In this document: one piece after another, positions 34,991 to 43,907 of the stretch
Position numbering within the stretch: the stretch's first letter is position 1
How the letters are laid out: each line of letters begins with the position of its first letter
DNA from: Balneola sp.
GTDB taxonomy: Bacteria; Bacteroidota; Rhodothermia; Balneolales; Balneolaceae
Direction: 5' to 3'
DNA: 64,000 nt
NCBI GenBank assembly: GCA_017640785.1
Contig: JAEPPZ010000012.1
Location: forward strand, 42,811 to 106,810
The notes under the pieces: generated by a model
Database searches by the model: none
What the model was told of the DNA's origin: nothing
The model's input: the letters and a program-made list of their open reading frames with translations, nothing else
Made by a program: the position numbers and the translations under genes

Positions 34991-35392
34991 ATGAATTCAA
35001 AATTAAACATTTTGTTTTGGGTACTCAGAGTCCTAGCAGCAGGAATTTTACTGCAAACGTTATTTTTTAAATTTACCGGCCATCCCGAAAGCATATACAT
35101 TTTTGAAACGGTTGGTTTGGAGCCATTTGGCAGATACGCTTCAGGGATTACTGAATTATTCGCTGCAATTTTTTTGCTGATACCAAGATTCAACTGGTTA
35201 GGCGCGCTGCTTTCACTTGGAGTTATGAGCGGTGCAATAGTAAGCCATTTAACAGTTCTGGGAATTGAAGTTAAAGAGGACGGTGGATTGCTTTTTGCTT
35301 TAGCAATTGTGGTTTTTATCTGCTCTGCAGCTCTTTTATACTTCGAAAAAGAAAACATACCTGTTATTGGAGAAAGGTTTATTAAAGAATAA
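34991..35392 (+). CDS. DoxX family membrane protein
   Basis: A 133-residue four-helix membrane protein of the DoxX-like group: FWVLRVLAAGILLQTLFFKFTG, SGITELFAAIFLLIPRFNWLGALL, GVMSGAIVSHLTVLGIEV, FALAIVVFICSAALLYFEKE. The FKFTGHPES and GITELFAA motifs are typical. Function uncertain in general. It is the only plus-strand gene inside the minus-strand his block, between hisC and hisB, so it is probably an insertion. The antisense frame over it (34972-35433) has no recognisable features. Confidence 0.8.
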   Translation: MNSKLNILFWVLRVLAAGILLQTLFFKFTGHPESIYIFETVGLEPFGRYASGITELFAAIFLLIPRFNWLGALLSLGVMSGAIVSHLTVLGIEVKEDGGLLFALAIVVFICSAALLYFEKENIPVIGERFIKE

Positions 35393-35393
35393 A

Positions 35394-35415
35394 AGTCCCC
35401 TATTGAGAGGGGATT
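35394..35415. terminator. Hairpin between doxX and hisC
   Basis: AGTCCCCT-ATTGAG-AGGGGATT, an 8-bp stem with one G-T pair. On the minus strand it is followed by CTTTTATT, so it could end the hisG-D-C transcript after the hisC stop. The CCCCT..AGGGG form also resembles dispersed palindromes, so it may simply be a repeat. Confidence 0.5.
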
Positions 35416-35433
35416 GAGGGGTGTGTCAAACAT

Positions 35434-36492
35434 TTAACCAAGTATTTTAATAAGAGAACTAAAAAACTGATCATTTTCCTGAGCAGTACCAATAGTGACT
35501 CTAAGGCAGTTTTCACAATGAGGTTCATTGCCTCTGTAGCGGACTATTACTCCGGAATCAGCTAATTTTTTGTATACATTCAGTGCATCATCAACTCTGA
35601 ACAACAGAAAATTCGCATCAGATGGAAATACTTTTTCTACTTGAGCCAGATTTTCCAATTCTGCAACGATCCGATTCTTTTCTGAGTTAATGGATTTGAT
35701 ATTTTTTTGAACCGATCCCAAATTTTCAAATCCGTTCAAAGCAGCTTGAGAGGTAAGTTTATTTACATTGTATGGAGCTTTAACCTTCATCATATAATTG
35801 ATGACCTCCGGGTTCGCGATTGCAATGCCTAAACGAATTCCTGCCAAACCAAATGCTTTTGAAAGCGTTTGAAGTACCACAAGGTTGGGGTAGTTTTTTA
35901 CTTCTTCAGCAAAACCGGCTTGCTCAGAAAAATCGATATAAGCTTCATCTACTACAACCAATCCATCAAAATTTTCGAGAAGATAGATTATATCCTTTCG
36001 GTCCATATCGTTGGCAGTAGGATTATTAGGCGAGCAAACAAATATCAACTTGGTAAAATCCGTAACTCTGTTCAGAATGCGTTCAGTCTGAAGTTGAAAA
36101 TCCGGAGTCAAAAGCACCTCATCAACTTTAATATTGTTGATATTCGCGGATACTTTATACATCCCGTAGGTTGGAGGATTTGTAATGACTTTATCTTTAC
36201 CCGGACTGCAAAAGATTCTGAATAACAGATCAATGGCTTCATCACTTCCGACACCAACAAAGACATTCTCTGTATCTACTTTTCTGTAGTCAGCTATTAC
36301 AGACCGTAATTTTTCCTGATAGGGCATAGGATAGCGATTCAATTCCAGATCACTTTCTATGGGCGATCCAAAACTGTTTTCATTGGCATCAAGAAGTATT
36401 CCGGAGTCAAAATCATCCCTTGCAGAACGATAGGGTTTTAAGTCCCGGATATTTTCCCGGACTATTTTTTCAAGGTTGAATTTTTTATTCAT
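35434..36492 (-). CDS. hisC: Histidinol-phosphate aminotransferase
   Basis: A 352-residue fold-type-I aminotransferase. LLDANENSFGSP at the N-terminus, CSPNNPTAND, VVDEAYIDFSE (PLP Asp) and LQTLSKAFGLAGIRLG (PLP Lys) are all present, ending VIVRYRGNEPHCENCLRVTIG. Converts imidazole acetol phosphate to histidinol phosphate. Separated from hisD by a 106-base repeat element and from hisB by a plus-strand doxX gene. Confidence 0.95.
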   Translation of the reverse strand: MNKKFNLEKIVRENIRDLKPYRSARDDFDSGILLDANENSFGSPIESDLELNRYPMPYQEKLRSVIADYRKVDTENVFVGVGSDEAIDLLFRIFCSPGKDKVITNPPTYGMYKVSANINNIKVDEVLLTPDFQLQTERILNRVTDFTKLIFVCSPNNPTANDMDRKDIIYLLENFDGLVVVDEAYIDFSEQAGFAEEVKNYPNLVVLQTLSKAFGLAGIRLGIAIANPEVINYMMKVKAPYNVNKLTSQAALNGFENLGSVQKNIKSINSEKNRIVAELENLAQVEKVFPSDANFLLFRVDDALNVYKKLADSGVIVRYRGNEPHCENCLRVTIGTAQENDQFFSSLIKILG

Positions 36493-36589
36493 TTAACTGA
36501 TTCCAAATAAGTTATCGTCATCCCAAACCTGCCTATGCTTTGAGAATAACAGAAGTTTATTAATCGGTTCATTGAAGTAAACCCACAAA

Positions 36590-36695
36590 TTTGTCATTTC
36601 GATTTATCATGTGTAAGCATGAGATTGAGAAATCTAAAGAATTAAGTGGAGTTTCTGAGTTTTTCAGAGGTCTCACATTCGTTCGGCATGACAAA
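36590..36695. repeat. Dispersed intergenic palindrome between hisC and hisD
   Basis: The ends are complementary: TTTGTCAT (36590-36597) and ATGACAAA (36688-36695). Inside are GAGAAATCT and TTCTGAG/CAGAGGTCTCA segments. This TGTCATTTCGA ... GAAATCT ... TTCGGCATGACA plan is a common long-hairpin repeat in Bacteroidetes intergenic DNA. It sits inside the his block and could fold in the mRNA between hisD and hisC. Confidence 0.65.
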
Positions 36696-36704
36696 GAAAA
36701 AGCA

Positions 36705-38003
36705 TCATTCATCACTATCCCCCAAAGTTTTCAACCGAATACTCACCGCATTTTTATGAGCATGTAGTTCTTCAACTTCAGCAAGAGTTTCAACGGTTTT
36801 ACCGATGTTTCTCAAACCTTCTTCCGTTAAAGTTTGCATGGTTATGGACTTTTGATAAGAACTAAGATTCACTCCACTATACATTTTTGCATATCCGTAA
36901 GTTGGTAATGTGTGGTTGGTTCCTGAAGCATAATCCCCAACACTTTCAGGAGTCAGATTTCCTAAGAAAACCGATCCTGCATTGATGATCTCATCTTTGT
37001 AGTCTTCAGAATTCTCAACATTCAGGATCAAGTGTTCCGGAGCGTATTCATTGGAAAAAGAAAGTGCTTGTTCAATGGTATCAACTTCTATAATAAAACT
37101 CTGATCAAGAGCTTGCTTAGCAATTTCTTTTCTTGGAAGTTCAATCAGCTGAGATTCTAATTCTGAATTGAATGAGTTCCTATCGAAGTCGGGAGTTGAA
37201 ACCAATACTACTTGACTATCTTTTCCATGTTCAGCTTGAGAAAGAAGATCAGCAGCTACAAATGCAGGGTTTGCGTGTTTGTCTGCTATCACCAAAACTT
37301 CTGAAGGTCCAGCAGGCATATCAATGCTGATTTGCGCATCGCTGTTTTGAAGGATCATTTTAGCTGCAGTCACAAATTGATTTCCGGGACCAAGAATCTT
37401 ATCCACTTTTGGTACAGATTCCGTTCCCAATGCTAAAGCCGCAACTGCCTGTGCTCCACCTGCTTTAAGGATATAATTGACCTTAGCTTTTTGAGCTATA
37501 TAGATGATCTCAGGTGCAATATTTCCGTCTTTTTGAGGAGGAGTAGCTAATACAACCTGTTTACATCCGGCGATCATGGCAGGAACTGCCAACATCATTG
37601 CAGAGGAAGGCAATACTGCAGTTCCTCCGGGAACATATAACCCAACTCGTTGGATCGCTTTGGTAACTCTCGAGCATTTTACTCCCGGCATGGTTTCCAC
37701 ATCCAGTTTCATTGTTCGTTGAGCACGGTGGAATCTGAAAATATTATCAAATGCAGTATCGATAGCTTTTTTTACTTCTTCATCCAATTCAACTTCGATC
37801 TTATTTGGATCAAATACCGGATTATCGATATCAACGCCATCAAACTCTTTGGTGTAAGTTTTTAAAGCAGAATCCCCATCTGTTTCGATGCGATCAATAA
37901 TCGGCTGAACTATACCAAATATAGACTTAAAATCGATCTTCGGTCGTTCGGTCAGTTTACTGATCTCGTCACTTGCAAGATTTTTATACTGATATGTTTT
38001 CAT
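36705..38003 (-). CDS. hisD: Histidinol dehydrogenase
   Basis: A 432-residue zinc enzyme (from the ATG at 38003; a TTG four codons earlier is possible) oxidising L-histidinol to histidine with two NAD+. VGLYVPGGTAVLPSSAMMLAVPA, GAQAVAALALGTESVPKVDKI, LGPGNQFVTAAK, DMPAGPSEVLVIAD, SQAEHGKDSQVVLV (zinc Gln/His) and PESVGDYASGTNHTLPT are the canonical signatures. Follows hisG by about 43 bp. Confidence 0.95.
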   Translation of the reverse strand: MKTYQYKNLASDEISKLTERPKIDFKSIFGIVQPIIDRIETDGDSALKTYTKEFDGVDIDNPVFDPNKIEVELDEEVKKAIDTAFDNIFRFHRAQRTMKLDVETMPGVKCSRVTKAIQRVGLYVPGGTAVLPSSAMMLAVPAMIAGCKQVVLATPPQKDGNIAPEIIYIAQKAKVNYILKAGGAQAVAALALGTESVPKVDKILGPGNQFVTAAKMILQNSDAQISIDMPAGPSEVLVIADKHANPAFVAADLLSQAEHGKDSQVVLVSTPDFDRNSFNSELESQLIELPRKEIAKQALDQSFIIEVDTIEQALSFSNEYAPEHLILNVENSEDYKDEIINAGSVFLGNLTPESVGDYASGTNHTLPTYGYAKMYSGVNLSSYQKSITMQTLTEEGLRNIGKTVETLAEVEELHAHKNAVSIRLKTLGDSDE

Positions 38004-38046
38004 TTTAATGCTCAATGGTTGTTGGATATTGAGTTTTGGAATTTGT

Positions 38047-38928
38047 TTATAGGATCATGCTTTCAATTGGCAACATCACAATATCAGTAGCACCAACTTC
38101 TTTTAATTCTTCCATTACCGTCCAGAATTTTGTGATCGGAATTACGGTGTGTATGGCAACCATATCACTTTCGGCTAAAGGTACAATGGTCGGACTTTTC
38201 ATGGATGGAATAATTGCTTTCACTTTTTCGATGGAATCGGTAGGAGCGTTCATCATAATGTAACGACTCTTTTTTGCTTGCTGATAACCATCGATTCTGA
38301 CTAAAAATTTCTCGATCAGTTCTTTCTTTCCTTCCGAAAGTTCCTGATTTGTTTGAATCAGTTCTGTTTCAGATTCCATAATGGTAATCAATTCTTCCAG
38401 GCCGTTTGCACGAAGTGTTCCGCCTGTTGATACCAAGTCAGCAATAGCATCGGCAACACCTAATTGAGGAGTAATTTCTACAGCACCTGAAATCTCAACC
38501 AGTTTTACGTTGATGTTTTGCTCTTCAAAATATTTTTGAGTGATAAAAGGATAGCTGGTGGCTATGGTTTTTCCTTCAAAATCGGAGGCAGATTTAAGTG
38601 GTCCATTTTTTGGAGCAGCAATAGATAATCTGCAACGTCCGTAATTCAATCCTCTCAGAACGGTTACATCCGAATTTTTCTCGGCACGTTCATTGGCACC
38701 CACAAAACCAAGATCACAAATCCCATCCTGTACATATTCGGGAATATCATCATCACGAAGGAGCAGGAGCTCAACATCGAAATTGCGGGTTTTAACCATC
38801 AGGTTTCGTTTATAGTTGTCAAACTCCACGCCAATGCCTTGTAACAGGCTCACGGTTTTATCAGTTAGCCGGCCACTTTTTTGAATAGCAATGCGTAGAG
38901 AAGTCGAAGAATCTTTCGATCGGGTCAT
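38047..38928 (-). CDS. hisG: ATP phosphoribosyltransferase (long form)
   Basis: A 293-residue HisG-L enzyme, the first committed and feedback-controlled step of histidine synthesis. RIAIQKSGRLTDKTVSLLQG, ICDLGFVGAN, KTIATSYPFITQKYF and ADAIADLVSTGGTLRANGL form the catalytic PRPP-binding part. The C-terminal ACT-like domain (about 220-293, SRYIMMNAPTDSIEKVKAII...DIVMLPIESMIL) marks the allosteric hexameric long form, so no HisZ is needed. A His-rich leader ORF and promoter lie directly upstream. Confidence 0.95.
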   Translation of the reverse strand: MTRSKDSSTSLRIAIQKSGRLTDKTVSLLQGIGVEFDNYKRNLMVKTRNFDVELLLLRDDDIPEYVQDGICDLGFVGANERAEKNSDVTVLRGLNYGRCRLSIAAPKNGPLKSASDFEGKTIATSYPFITQKYFEEQNINVKLVEISGAVEITPQLGVADAIADLVSTGGTLRANGLEELITIMESETELIQTNQELSEGKKELIEKFLVRIDGYQQAKKSRYIMMNAPTDSIEKVKAIIPSMKSPTIVPLAESDMVAIHTVIPITKFWTVMEELKEVGATDIVMLPIESMIL

Positions 38929-38977
38929 AAGTCAGTAAAATTGTAATTGTAGAAGTAAGAATTAAGAAAAATATGTG

Positions 38978-39000
38978 AAAAACAGACGCTATTTACGCGT
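38978..39000 (-). terminator. Weak candidate attenuator hairpin of the his leader
   Basis: On the minus strand ACGC-GTAAATA-GCGT (four pairs) overlaps the hisL stop codon and is followed by CTGTTTTT. A second possible hairpin, GGTGTCC with GGACATC, lies inside the His-codon run. The stem is short for an intrinsic terminator, so the mechanism downstream of the leader remains open. Confidence 0.35.
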
Positions 39001-39070
39001 GATGATGTCCTTGATGAAGATGATGGACACCATGATGGAGGTGGGTAGTATGTAGATTTTTTCTGTTCAC
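38993..39070 (-). CDS. hisL: Histidine operon leader peptide
   Basis: A 25-codon minus-strand ORF from GTG (39068-39070) to TAA, ending 64 bases before hisG. The peptide begins MNRKNLHTTHLHHG and ends VHHLHQGHHHA. Ten of 25 residues are His, nine of them after residue 9, as expected of a his attenuation leader where ribosome stalling reports histidyl-tRNA supply. An in-frame stop (TGA) two codons upstream of the GTG rules out an earlier start. The start lies only four bases past a strong -7 box, so the mRNA would be leaderless or nearly so. Confidence 0.85.
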   Translation of the reverse strand: MNRKNLHTTHLHHGVHHLHQGHHHA

Positions 39071-39074
39071 GGCT

Positions 39075-39105
39075 CAAAGATAGTGATTAGTTGGTTATGG
39101 ACAAA
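39075..39105 (-). promoter_or_regulatory. Promoter of the his leader/hisG operon
   Basis: On the minus strand, TTTG (39102-39105), a 19-base spacer and TATCTTTG (39075-39082) match the Bacteroidetes housekeeping promoter TTTG-N19-TAnnTTTG exactly. Transcription is expected to start within about 2-6 bases of the -7 box, at or beside the hisL GTG. Confidence 0.75.
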
Positions 39106-39236
39106 TAGCGATTCTTAAAAAATCGCTAAAATCATAAAACCCGTTTTCAAATATTAGAGTTTCCTTAAATTGGAAATGATTTTGAAGCCCTCTAACGATA
39201 TCTTTAACTTCTCTTAAAAATAACATAACAGATTAC

Positions 39237-39482
39237 ATGAAAACGATTGCTCAACTAACATATATTCCATTAGAAACACACAACCCAAGAGAGAAAGTAC
39301 AGGAACTTTTAGAGCATCTTGCTCAATTTGATGTTCAGATCGAAGTTGGGTATTTGGCAACAACTATAATTGGGCATCCGGATGTCGTTTTTGAAGCCAT
39401 TCAGGAACTGTACAAAATCATGGCTGTAGAGTCTTCTAAATTTAGATTTCACGTTGAATTACTAAGTCCGGAAGCGGGTTAA
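39237..39482 (+). CDS. YkoF-like/MTH1187-family small protein
   Basis: An 81-residue ferredoxin-like-fold protein: IAQLTYIPLETHNPREKVQELL, then FDVQIEVGYLATTIIGHPDVVFEAIQELY and FRFHVELLSPEAG. The strand-helix-strand order and conserved TxxxG turn fit the thiamine-binding YkoF/MTH1187 group; ligand unproven here. No TPP riboswitch is seen upstream. Divergent from hisL across about 170 bp. Confidence 0.65.
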   Translation: MKTIAQLTYIPLETHNPREKVQELLEHLAQFDVQIEVGYLATTIIGHPDVVFEAIQELYKIMAVESSKFRFHVELLSPEAG

Positions 39483-39550
39483 AAAATAATTTAAAAAATT
39501 TTGTAAGGAATCGGTTTGAAACTGTCTTACTTGCAAAACGGATAAATTGT

Positions 39551-39865
39551 ATGAGACCAAAATATTATATTTACATAGTTAGTAATCGTTCAAAAATGAT
39601 CTATATCGGGTTAACCAATGACCTGAAAAATATTCTGAAAAAGCATCGTTCCCTCAGAATGAATTGTACCAAAGGAAATTTTGGATTGAATAAATTGGTG
39701 CATGTAGAAGAATATTACGACATCAATCAGGCCATAAAACGTGAAGAAGAATTAAAAAAAGCTCCACGATCATTTAAATCCAAGTTGCTTTCATACTCCA
39801 ATCCTTCCTGGGAGTGCATTCAAAGCTACTGGATGGAGAACATGGAAAGGGCGATAGCTAAATAA
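39551..39865 (+). CDS. Degenerate GIY-YIG family protein
   Basis: A 104-residue relative of small GIY-YIG nucleases. YYIYIVSNRSKMIYIGLTNDL gives the GIY and YIG strands (first tyrosines kept, GIY read as YIY), and a Glu is kept in AIKREEELKKAPR. The helix reads KNILKKHRS where active members have xxRVxxHK, so the catalytic Arg appears to be Ile. It may be inactive or repurposed. Unlike the copy at 15842-16132 it has no flanking inverted repeats. Confidence 0.7.
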   Translation: MRPKYYIYIVSNRSKMIYIGLTNDLKNILKKHRSLRMNCTKGNFGLNKLVHVEEYYDINQAIKREEELKKAPRSFKSKLLSYSNPSWECIQSYWMENMERAIAK

Positions 39866-39949
39866 TCAGTAAGTTTAATAATACGCTTTAGTACCTCATT
39901 CCTTCTTTGTATCTTTACAGGCTTATAAAGAGACGGACTAAAAGCTTAT

Positions 39950-41752
39950 ATGAACAACATTCGTAATTTTTGCATAATTGCTCACATTGATCACGGGAAA
40001 TCTACACTCGCTGATCGCCTTTTGCAATCTACAGGTACAATCAGTGAAAGGGAAATGCAGGAGCAGGTTCTGGACGATATGGATCTGGAACGAGAGCGTG
40101 GTATTACGATCAAAAGCCATGCCATTAAAATAGATTATACGCGTCCAAACGGTGAACAATACAGTTTTAACCTCATCGACACACCCGGTCACGTTGACTT
40201 TGCATACGAAGTTTCCCGCGCGCTAAAAGCTTGTGAAGGAGCCATTCTTGTTGTGGATGCCGCTCAGGGAATTGAAGCTCAGACCATATCGAATTTATAT
40301 CAGGCTATAGATCAGAATCTGGAAATTATTCCTGTTCTCAATAAAATTGATCTTCCGGGCGCTGATCCGGAAGGCATTGGGCAGCAGGTGATCGATCTCA
40401 TTGGATGCGATAGAGAAGAAATTTTGCACGTTTCCGGAAAAACAGGTGAAGGCATTCCCGCTTTGCTTGAAGCTATAGTAGAAAGAGTTCCCGGCCCCAA
40501 AAGAGACGACGACAAACCGTTAAGAGCACTGATCTTCGATTCTGTCTTTAATACCTACAGAGGTTCGGTGGCTTATGTTCGTGTAATGGAAGGAACTTTG
40601 AAAAAAGGTCAGACTTTCAAATTCATGGCGAACAAGGAAGAATATAATGCAGAGGATATTGGTTATCTGAGAATGAAATATGAGCCGGCTAAAGAACTTA
40701 AAGCTGGTGAAGTTGGCTATGTGATCGGAAGTGTGAAATCTTTACAGGATGTAAGAGTTGGTGATACGATCACTACCGTTAATAATCCTGCTACAGAAGC
40801 AATTCCGGGATATCAGGAGTCAAAGCCAATGGTTTTCTCCGGAATTTATCCTACACAAGCAGAAGATTTTGAAGATCTGCGTTCGGCATTGGAGAAACTA
40901 CAGCTGAATGATGCTTCGCTTTCATATGAACCCGAAACGTCTAAAGCATTAGGTTTTGGTTTCAGAGCGGGATTCCTTGGATTGTTGCACATGGAAATTG
41001 TTCAGGAGCGTTTAGATCGTGAGTTCAATATTGATATTATCACAACGGTTCCTAACGTTCAGTATGAAGTTAAGCTGGAAGAGGGCAAATCTATTCAGGT
41101 AGACAACCCGAGCCAAATGCCGGAAGTTGGTGACATCGATGCGATTTTTGAGCCCTACATAAAAGCCAGTATCATAACACCTGCGGATTATATCGGTCCG
41201 ATCATGAAATTATGCCAGGAAAGACGAGGTATTTACGTAAATCAGATATTCATGCAAAATAATCGGGTCGAAATTACGTATGAAATCCCGATGGCTGAAG
41301 TTGTTTTTGATTTCTACGATAAATTGAAATCAGGAACCCGAGGTTACGCCTCATTGGATTACGAATTCATCGAATACCGAAAAGGAGATCTGGTTCGATT
41401 AGATATTCTGTTGAATGGGGAACAGGTGGATGCACTTTCGAGTATTACCCACCGCGACAAAGCATATTATCAAGGACGACGTGTTTGCGCAAAGTTGAAG
41501 GAATTAATTCCTAGGCAGCAATATGAAGTAGCGGTTCAGGCAGCAATTGGAAGTAGAATTATTGCTAGAGATTCAGTGAGAGCATTGCGTAAAGATGTGA
41601 CGGCAAAATGTTATGGTGGAGATATTTCACGTAAGAGAAAACTTCTTGAAAAACAGAAGGAAGGTAAAAAGAGAATGAAACAAGTAGGATCAGTAGAAAT
41701 TCCTCAAGAGGCATTTTTAGCAGTTCTATCAATGGACGAGGACGACAGATAA
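39950..41752 (+). CDS. lepA: Elongation factor 4 (LepA)
   Basis: A 600-residue translational GTPase that back-translocates stalled ribosomes. G1 [17 protein letters not shown]3 [12 protein letters not shown]4 NKIDLP; domain II, EF-G-like III and V domains, and the LepA-specific C-terminal domain with [17 protein letters not shown] and [14 protein letters not shown]. Complete and normal in length. The next gene starts on the base after its stop codon. Confidence 0.97.
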   Translation: MNNIRNFCIIAHIDHGKSTLADRLLQSTGTISEREMQEQVLDDMDLERERGITIKSHAIKIDYTRPNGEQYSFNLIDTPGHVDFAYEVSRALKACEGAILVVDAAQGIEAQTISNLYQAIDQNLEIIPVLNKIDLPGADPEGIGQQVIDLIGCDREEILHVSGKTGEGIPALLEAIVERVPGPKRDDDKPLRALIFDSVFNTYRGSVAYVRVMEGTLKKGQTFKFMANKEEYNAEDIGYLRMKYEPAKELKAGEVGYVIGSVKSLQDVRVGDTITTVNNPATEAIPGYQESKPMVFSGIYPTQAEDFEDLRSALEKLQLNDASLSYEPETSKALGFGFRAGFLGLLHMEIVQERLDREFNIDIITTVPNVQYEVKLEEGKSIQVDNPSQMPEVGDIDAIFEPYIKASIITPADYIGPIMKLCQERRGIYVNQIFMQNNRVEITYEIPMAEVVFDFYDKLKSGTRGYASLDYEFIEYRKGDLVRLDILLNGEQVDALSSITHRDKAYYQGRRVCAKLKELIPRQQYEVAVQAAIGSRIIARDSVRALRKDVTAKCYGGDISRKRKLLEKQKEGKKRMKQVGSVEIPQEAFLAVLSMDEDDR

Positions 41753-42352
41753 ATGAGAGACTTTAAGAAAGTGATACTTTCAGTTTTTGTAATCGGAATT
41801 TTTCTAAGCAGTTCAGCAATGGCTCAATTTGAAGAACCGGAAATAATGAAAGTGGAGAATGAAGATGTTGCTGATTATGAGGCAAAGATCAGAAGCTTCA
41901 ATTTAACAGGGCAGGGTTTATACGGTCAAACCACTATTGATGGGATGTCTTCACTTGAAATACGAGCTTTATTGCAGGGTGCATTTGGAGATCCCACTAA
42001 AAATCTGGAAAGCCTGTCTAAAGAAAAGAATTTCCGATTGGCTAAGGCCATTCAATTTGAATACTGGTTTTTTGTGGATGATCCTATTGCAGATGAACCT
42101 GTGCCTTTACTGGTGCTTGATTTTACAGGTCCTTTTGGAAACGGCGTAACTTTTGGGGCGGCGAGTAAGTATGTGGACTTGATGCCGCAAATTATGAGAA
42201 CTTTTGAGAAAGCACTATTGGAAGCAGAACCTGCTGAATTTTCAGATTACTATTTTGAAGAACAACGTATGAAATGGTATCTGATAGAAAGCGACGGAAA
42301 AAACCATGAGGTTAAACCAATTAAACAACCTTCTCACATCAAACTTAATTAA
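41753..42352 (+). CDS. Secreted protein of unknown function
   Basis: A 199-residue protein with a signal peptide (VILSVFVIGIFLSSSAMAQ). The mature chain has no motif I recognise; it contains LTGQGLYGQTTIDGMSSLEI, FEYWFFVDDPIADEPVPLL and a C-terminal EEQRMKWYLIESDGKNHEV. Its ATG abuts the lepA stop, and lepB follows by 9 bp, so it belongs to the lepA-lepB unit and may be a lipid- or envelope-related partner. No function assigned. Confidence 0.7.
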   Translation: MRDFKKVILSVFVIGIFLSSSAMAQFEEPEIMKVENEDVADYEAKIRSFNLTGQGLYGQTTIDGMSSLEIRALLQGAFGDPTKNLESLSKEKNFRLAKAIQFEYWFFVDDPIADEPVPLLVLDFTGPFGNGVTFGAASKYVDLMPQIMRTFEKALLEAEPAEFSDYYFEEQRMKWYLIESDGKNHEVKPIKQPSHIKLN

Positions 42353-42361
42353 ACGAATACA

Positions 42362-43495
42362 TTGGAAGACAAAAAAACTGATGAGCAGGAAAAAAGCTCA
42401 TTTTGGCAAAGAAGGAAGGAAAGATTAGAAGAAGATAAAAAGGCAAAGTCCTGGTTAAGGGAATGGGTTGATGCATTGGTATTTGCCTTTTTTGCAGCGG
42501 CTATTCTAAGAGCTTTGATATTCGGATCTTATAAAATTCCAACTCCATCTATGGAGCAAAACCTGATGGTTGGGGATTTTCTGATCGTTTCAAATCTTAC
42601 TTATGGACCAAGAACACCGATGGGTGTATGTGTTCCGTTTACTCAATGGTGCTTACCCGGAGTTAAACTTCCGTCAACTCGTATTCCGGGGTTTCGTGAT
42701 GTGGAGCGAAATGACATCATTGTTTTTAATGTGCCTCATGAGGTTAAACCGATTTCCCAAAAGACAAATTATATAAAGCGAGCTGTTGCTGTTGCAGGGG
42801 ATACATTGGAGATTCGGGACAAGGTGGTCTATATCAATGGACAAAAAGAAGAAGACCATGAAGGTTTACAGCGCCATTATTTTTTGAAAATGAACGACAG
42901 AGTTCGTTTAAGTGAAGCAAAAATGAAATCAGTTGGAGCCGGTGCACTTCAAAATGTTCCCGGTGGAAACGATATTTTCATCGATTATTTAGGCGACGAT
43001 ACTTATCGGGTTAATTTGACTAAAGAAGCTGTTGAAGAAATCCAAGACTGGCCGGAGCTGGATTCATTATGGCTTAGCATGACTCCTGAAGGCGAAACAG
43101 ATCGAGGCTACGCTTCCACACGATCGACTTACGATTTTGCTAAAGCTTTCAGAAGTCAGGATAATTTTCCGCCCGTTGTAATTCCATTCGAAGGTCAGCA
43201 GATTGAGTTAAACAATCAGAACTGGTTTATCTATAAAGATCTTATCGAACGATATGAAAGTAATCGTCTTGAGCGCAGAGATGGAAAGATCTTTATAAAC
43301 GGGGAAGAGACTAATACTTATACCGTACAGCAGAATTATTACTTTGCGATGGGAGATAATCGTGATAACAGTGAAGACAGTCGTTTTTGGGGCTTTATTC
43401 CAAAAGATCACATCATTGGTAAAGGCTTCATCGTTTGGTACTCACATGATAAAGGTGTTCCAAGATTTAATCGTATTCTGAAATTGATAGAGTAG
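42362..43495 (+). CDS. lepB: Signal peptidase I
   Basis: A 377-residue membrane serine protease that releases Sec/Tat preproteins. One membrane helix (about 35-55) leads to the catalytic Ser in IPTPSMEQNLMVGDFLIVSN and the catalytic Lys in TNYIKRAVAVAGDTLEI; the C-terminal box is FAMGDNRDNSEDSRFWGFIP. An extra region of about 120 residues lies between the Lys box and the GDNRDNS box, as in other Bacteroidetes. The start is TTG at 42362; no ATG lies upstream of the membrane helix. Confidence 0.93.
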   Translation: MEDKKTDEQEKSSFWQRRKERLEEDKKAKSWLREWVDALVFAFFAAAILRALIFGSYKIPTPSMEQNLMVGDFLIVSNLTYGPRTPMGVCVPFTQWCLPGVKLPSTRIPGFRDVERNDIIVFNVPHEVKPISQKTNYIKRAVAVAGDTLEIRDKVVYINGQKEEDHEGLQRHYFLKMNDRVRLSEAKMKSVGAGALQNVPGGNDIFIDYLGDDTYRVNLTKEAVEEIQDWPELDSLWLSMTPEGETDRGYASTRSTYDFAKAFRSQDNFPPVVIPFEGQQIELNNQNWFIYKDLIERYESNRLERRDGKIFINGEETNTYTVQQNYYFAMGDNRDNSEDSRFWGFIPKDHIIGKGFIVWYSHDKGVPRFNRILKLIE

Positions 43496-43610
43496 AGAAA
43501 TCTTGTCATTCTTAGCATAATTGCGAAGAATCTTCACGACTGGTTAACTACTGGTAATAAATTACTTGGTCCTTTTTTCGGTGAAAAGAGTCTGTGATTT
43601 GTAATGCTTC

Positions 43611-43636
43611 TTACTTTTGCCTTGATGCAAAAGTAA
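43611..43636. repeat. TTACTTTTGC palindrome
   Basis: Ten perfect base pairs around a CTTGAT loop. Without a following T-run, it is not a normal terminator. Confidence 0.75.
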
Positions 43637-43883
43637 CAAAAGATCAATAAGATTCTAAACTCCTCCCATCATAAATCAATCATCAGTGTTGATAGATATC
43701 TATCCTGATGGTTCGTCAGACAAAGAATCTTAGAGTTTTGACTTATTCCTTTAAACAAAATCTGTTGTAACCCTCCACCTGTTTCAAAATTTTTGTGAGC
43801 TCATTTCTCTAAAAAGTTACATTTTCACCTAGATTCGATGGTCTTCGTCGGATCTAAACAGATTCGAATTCAAGGTAGTTTTT

Positions 43884-43907
43884 GTTCCGACGCAGAGCGT
43901 GTGGAAC
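43884..43907. repeat. GTTCC...GGAAC palindrome
   Basis: Nested arms GTTCC/GGAAC and ACGC/GCGT around AGA. A common type of GC-rich dispersed hairpin. Confidence 0.7.

Noticed and set aside
34972..35433. Minus-strand frame of 153 codons between hisC and hisB
   Set aside because: It is antisense to the DoxX gene, which has four membrane helices and family motifs; the frame shows only low-complexity polar sequence.
38929..38992. Strong intrinsic terminator between hisL and hisG
   Set aside because: No stem longer than four pairs with a proper T-run was found; only a weak candidate is listed.
39183..39236. TPP riboswitch before the YkoF-like gene
   Set aside because: No THI-box core sequences or the required multi-helix arrangement are visible.
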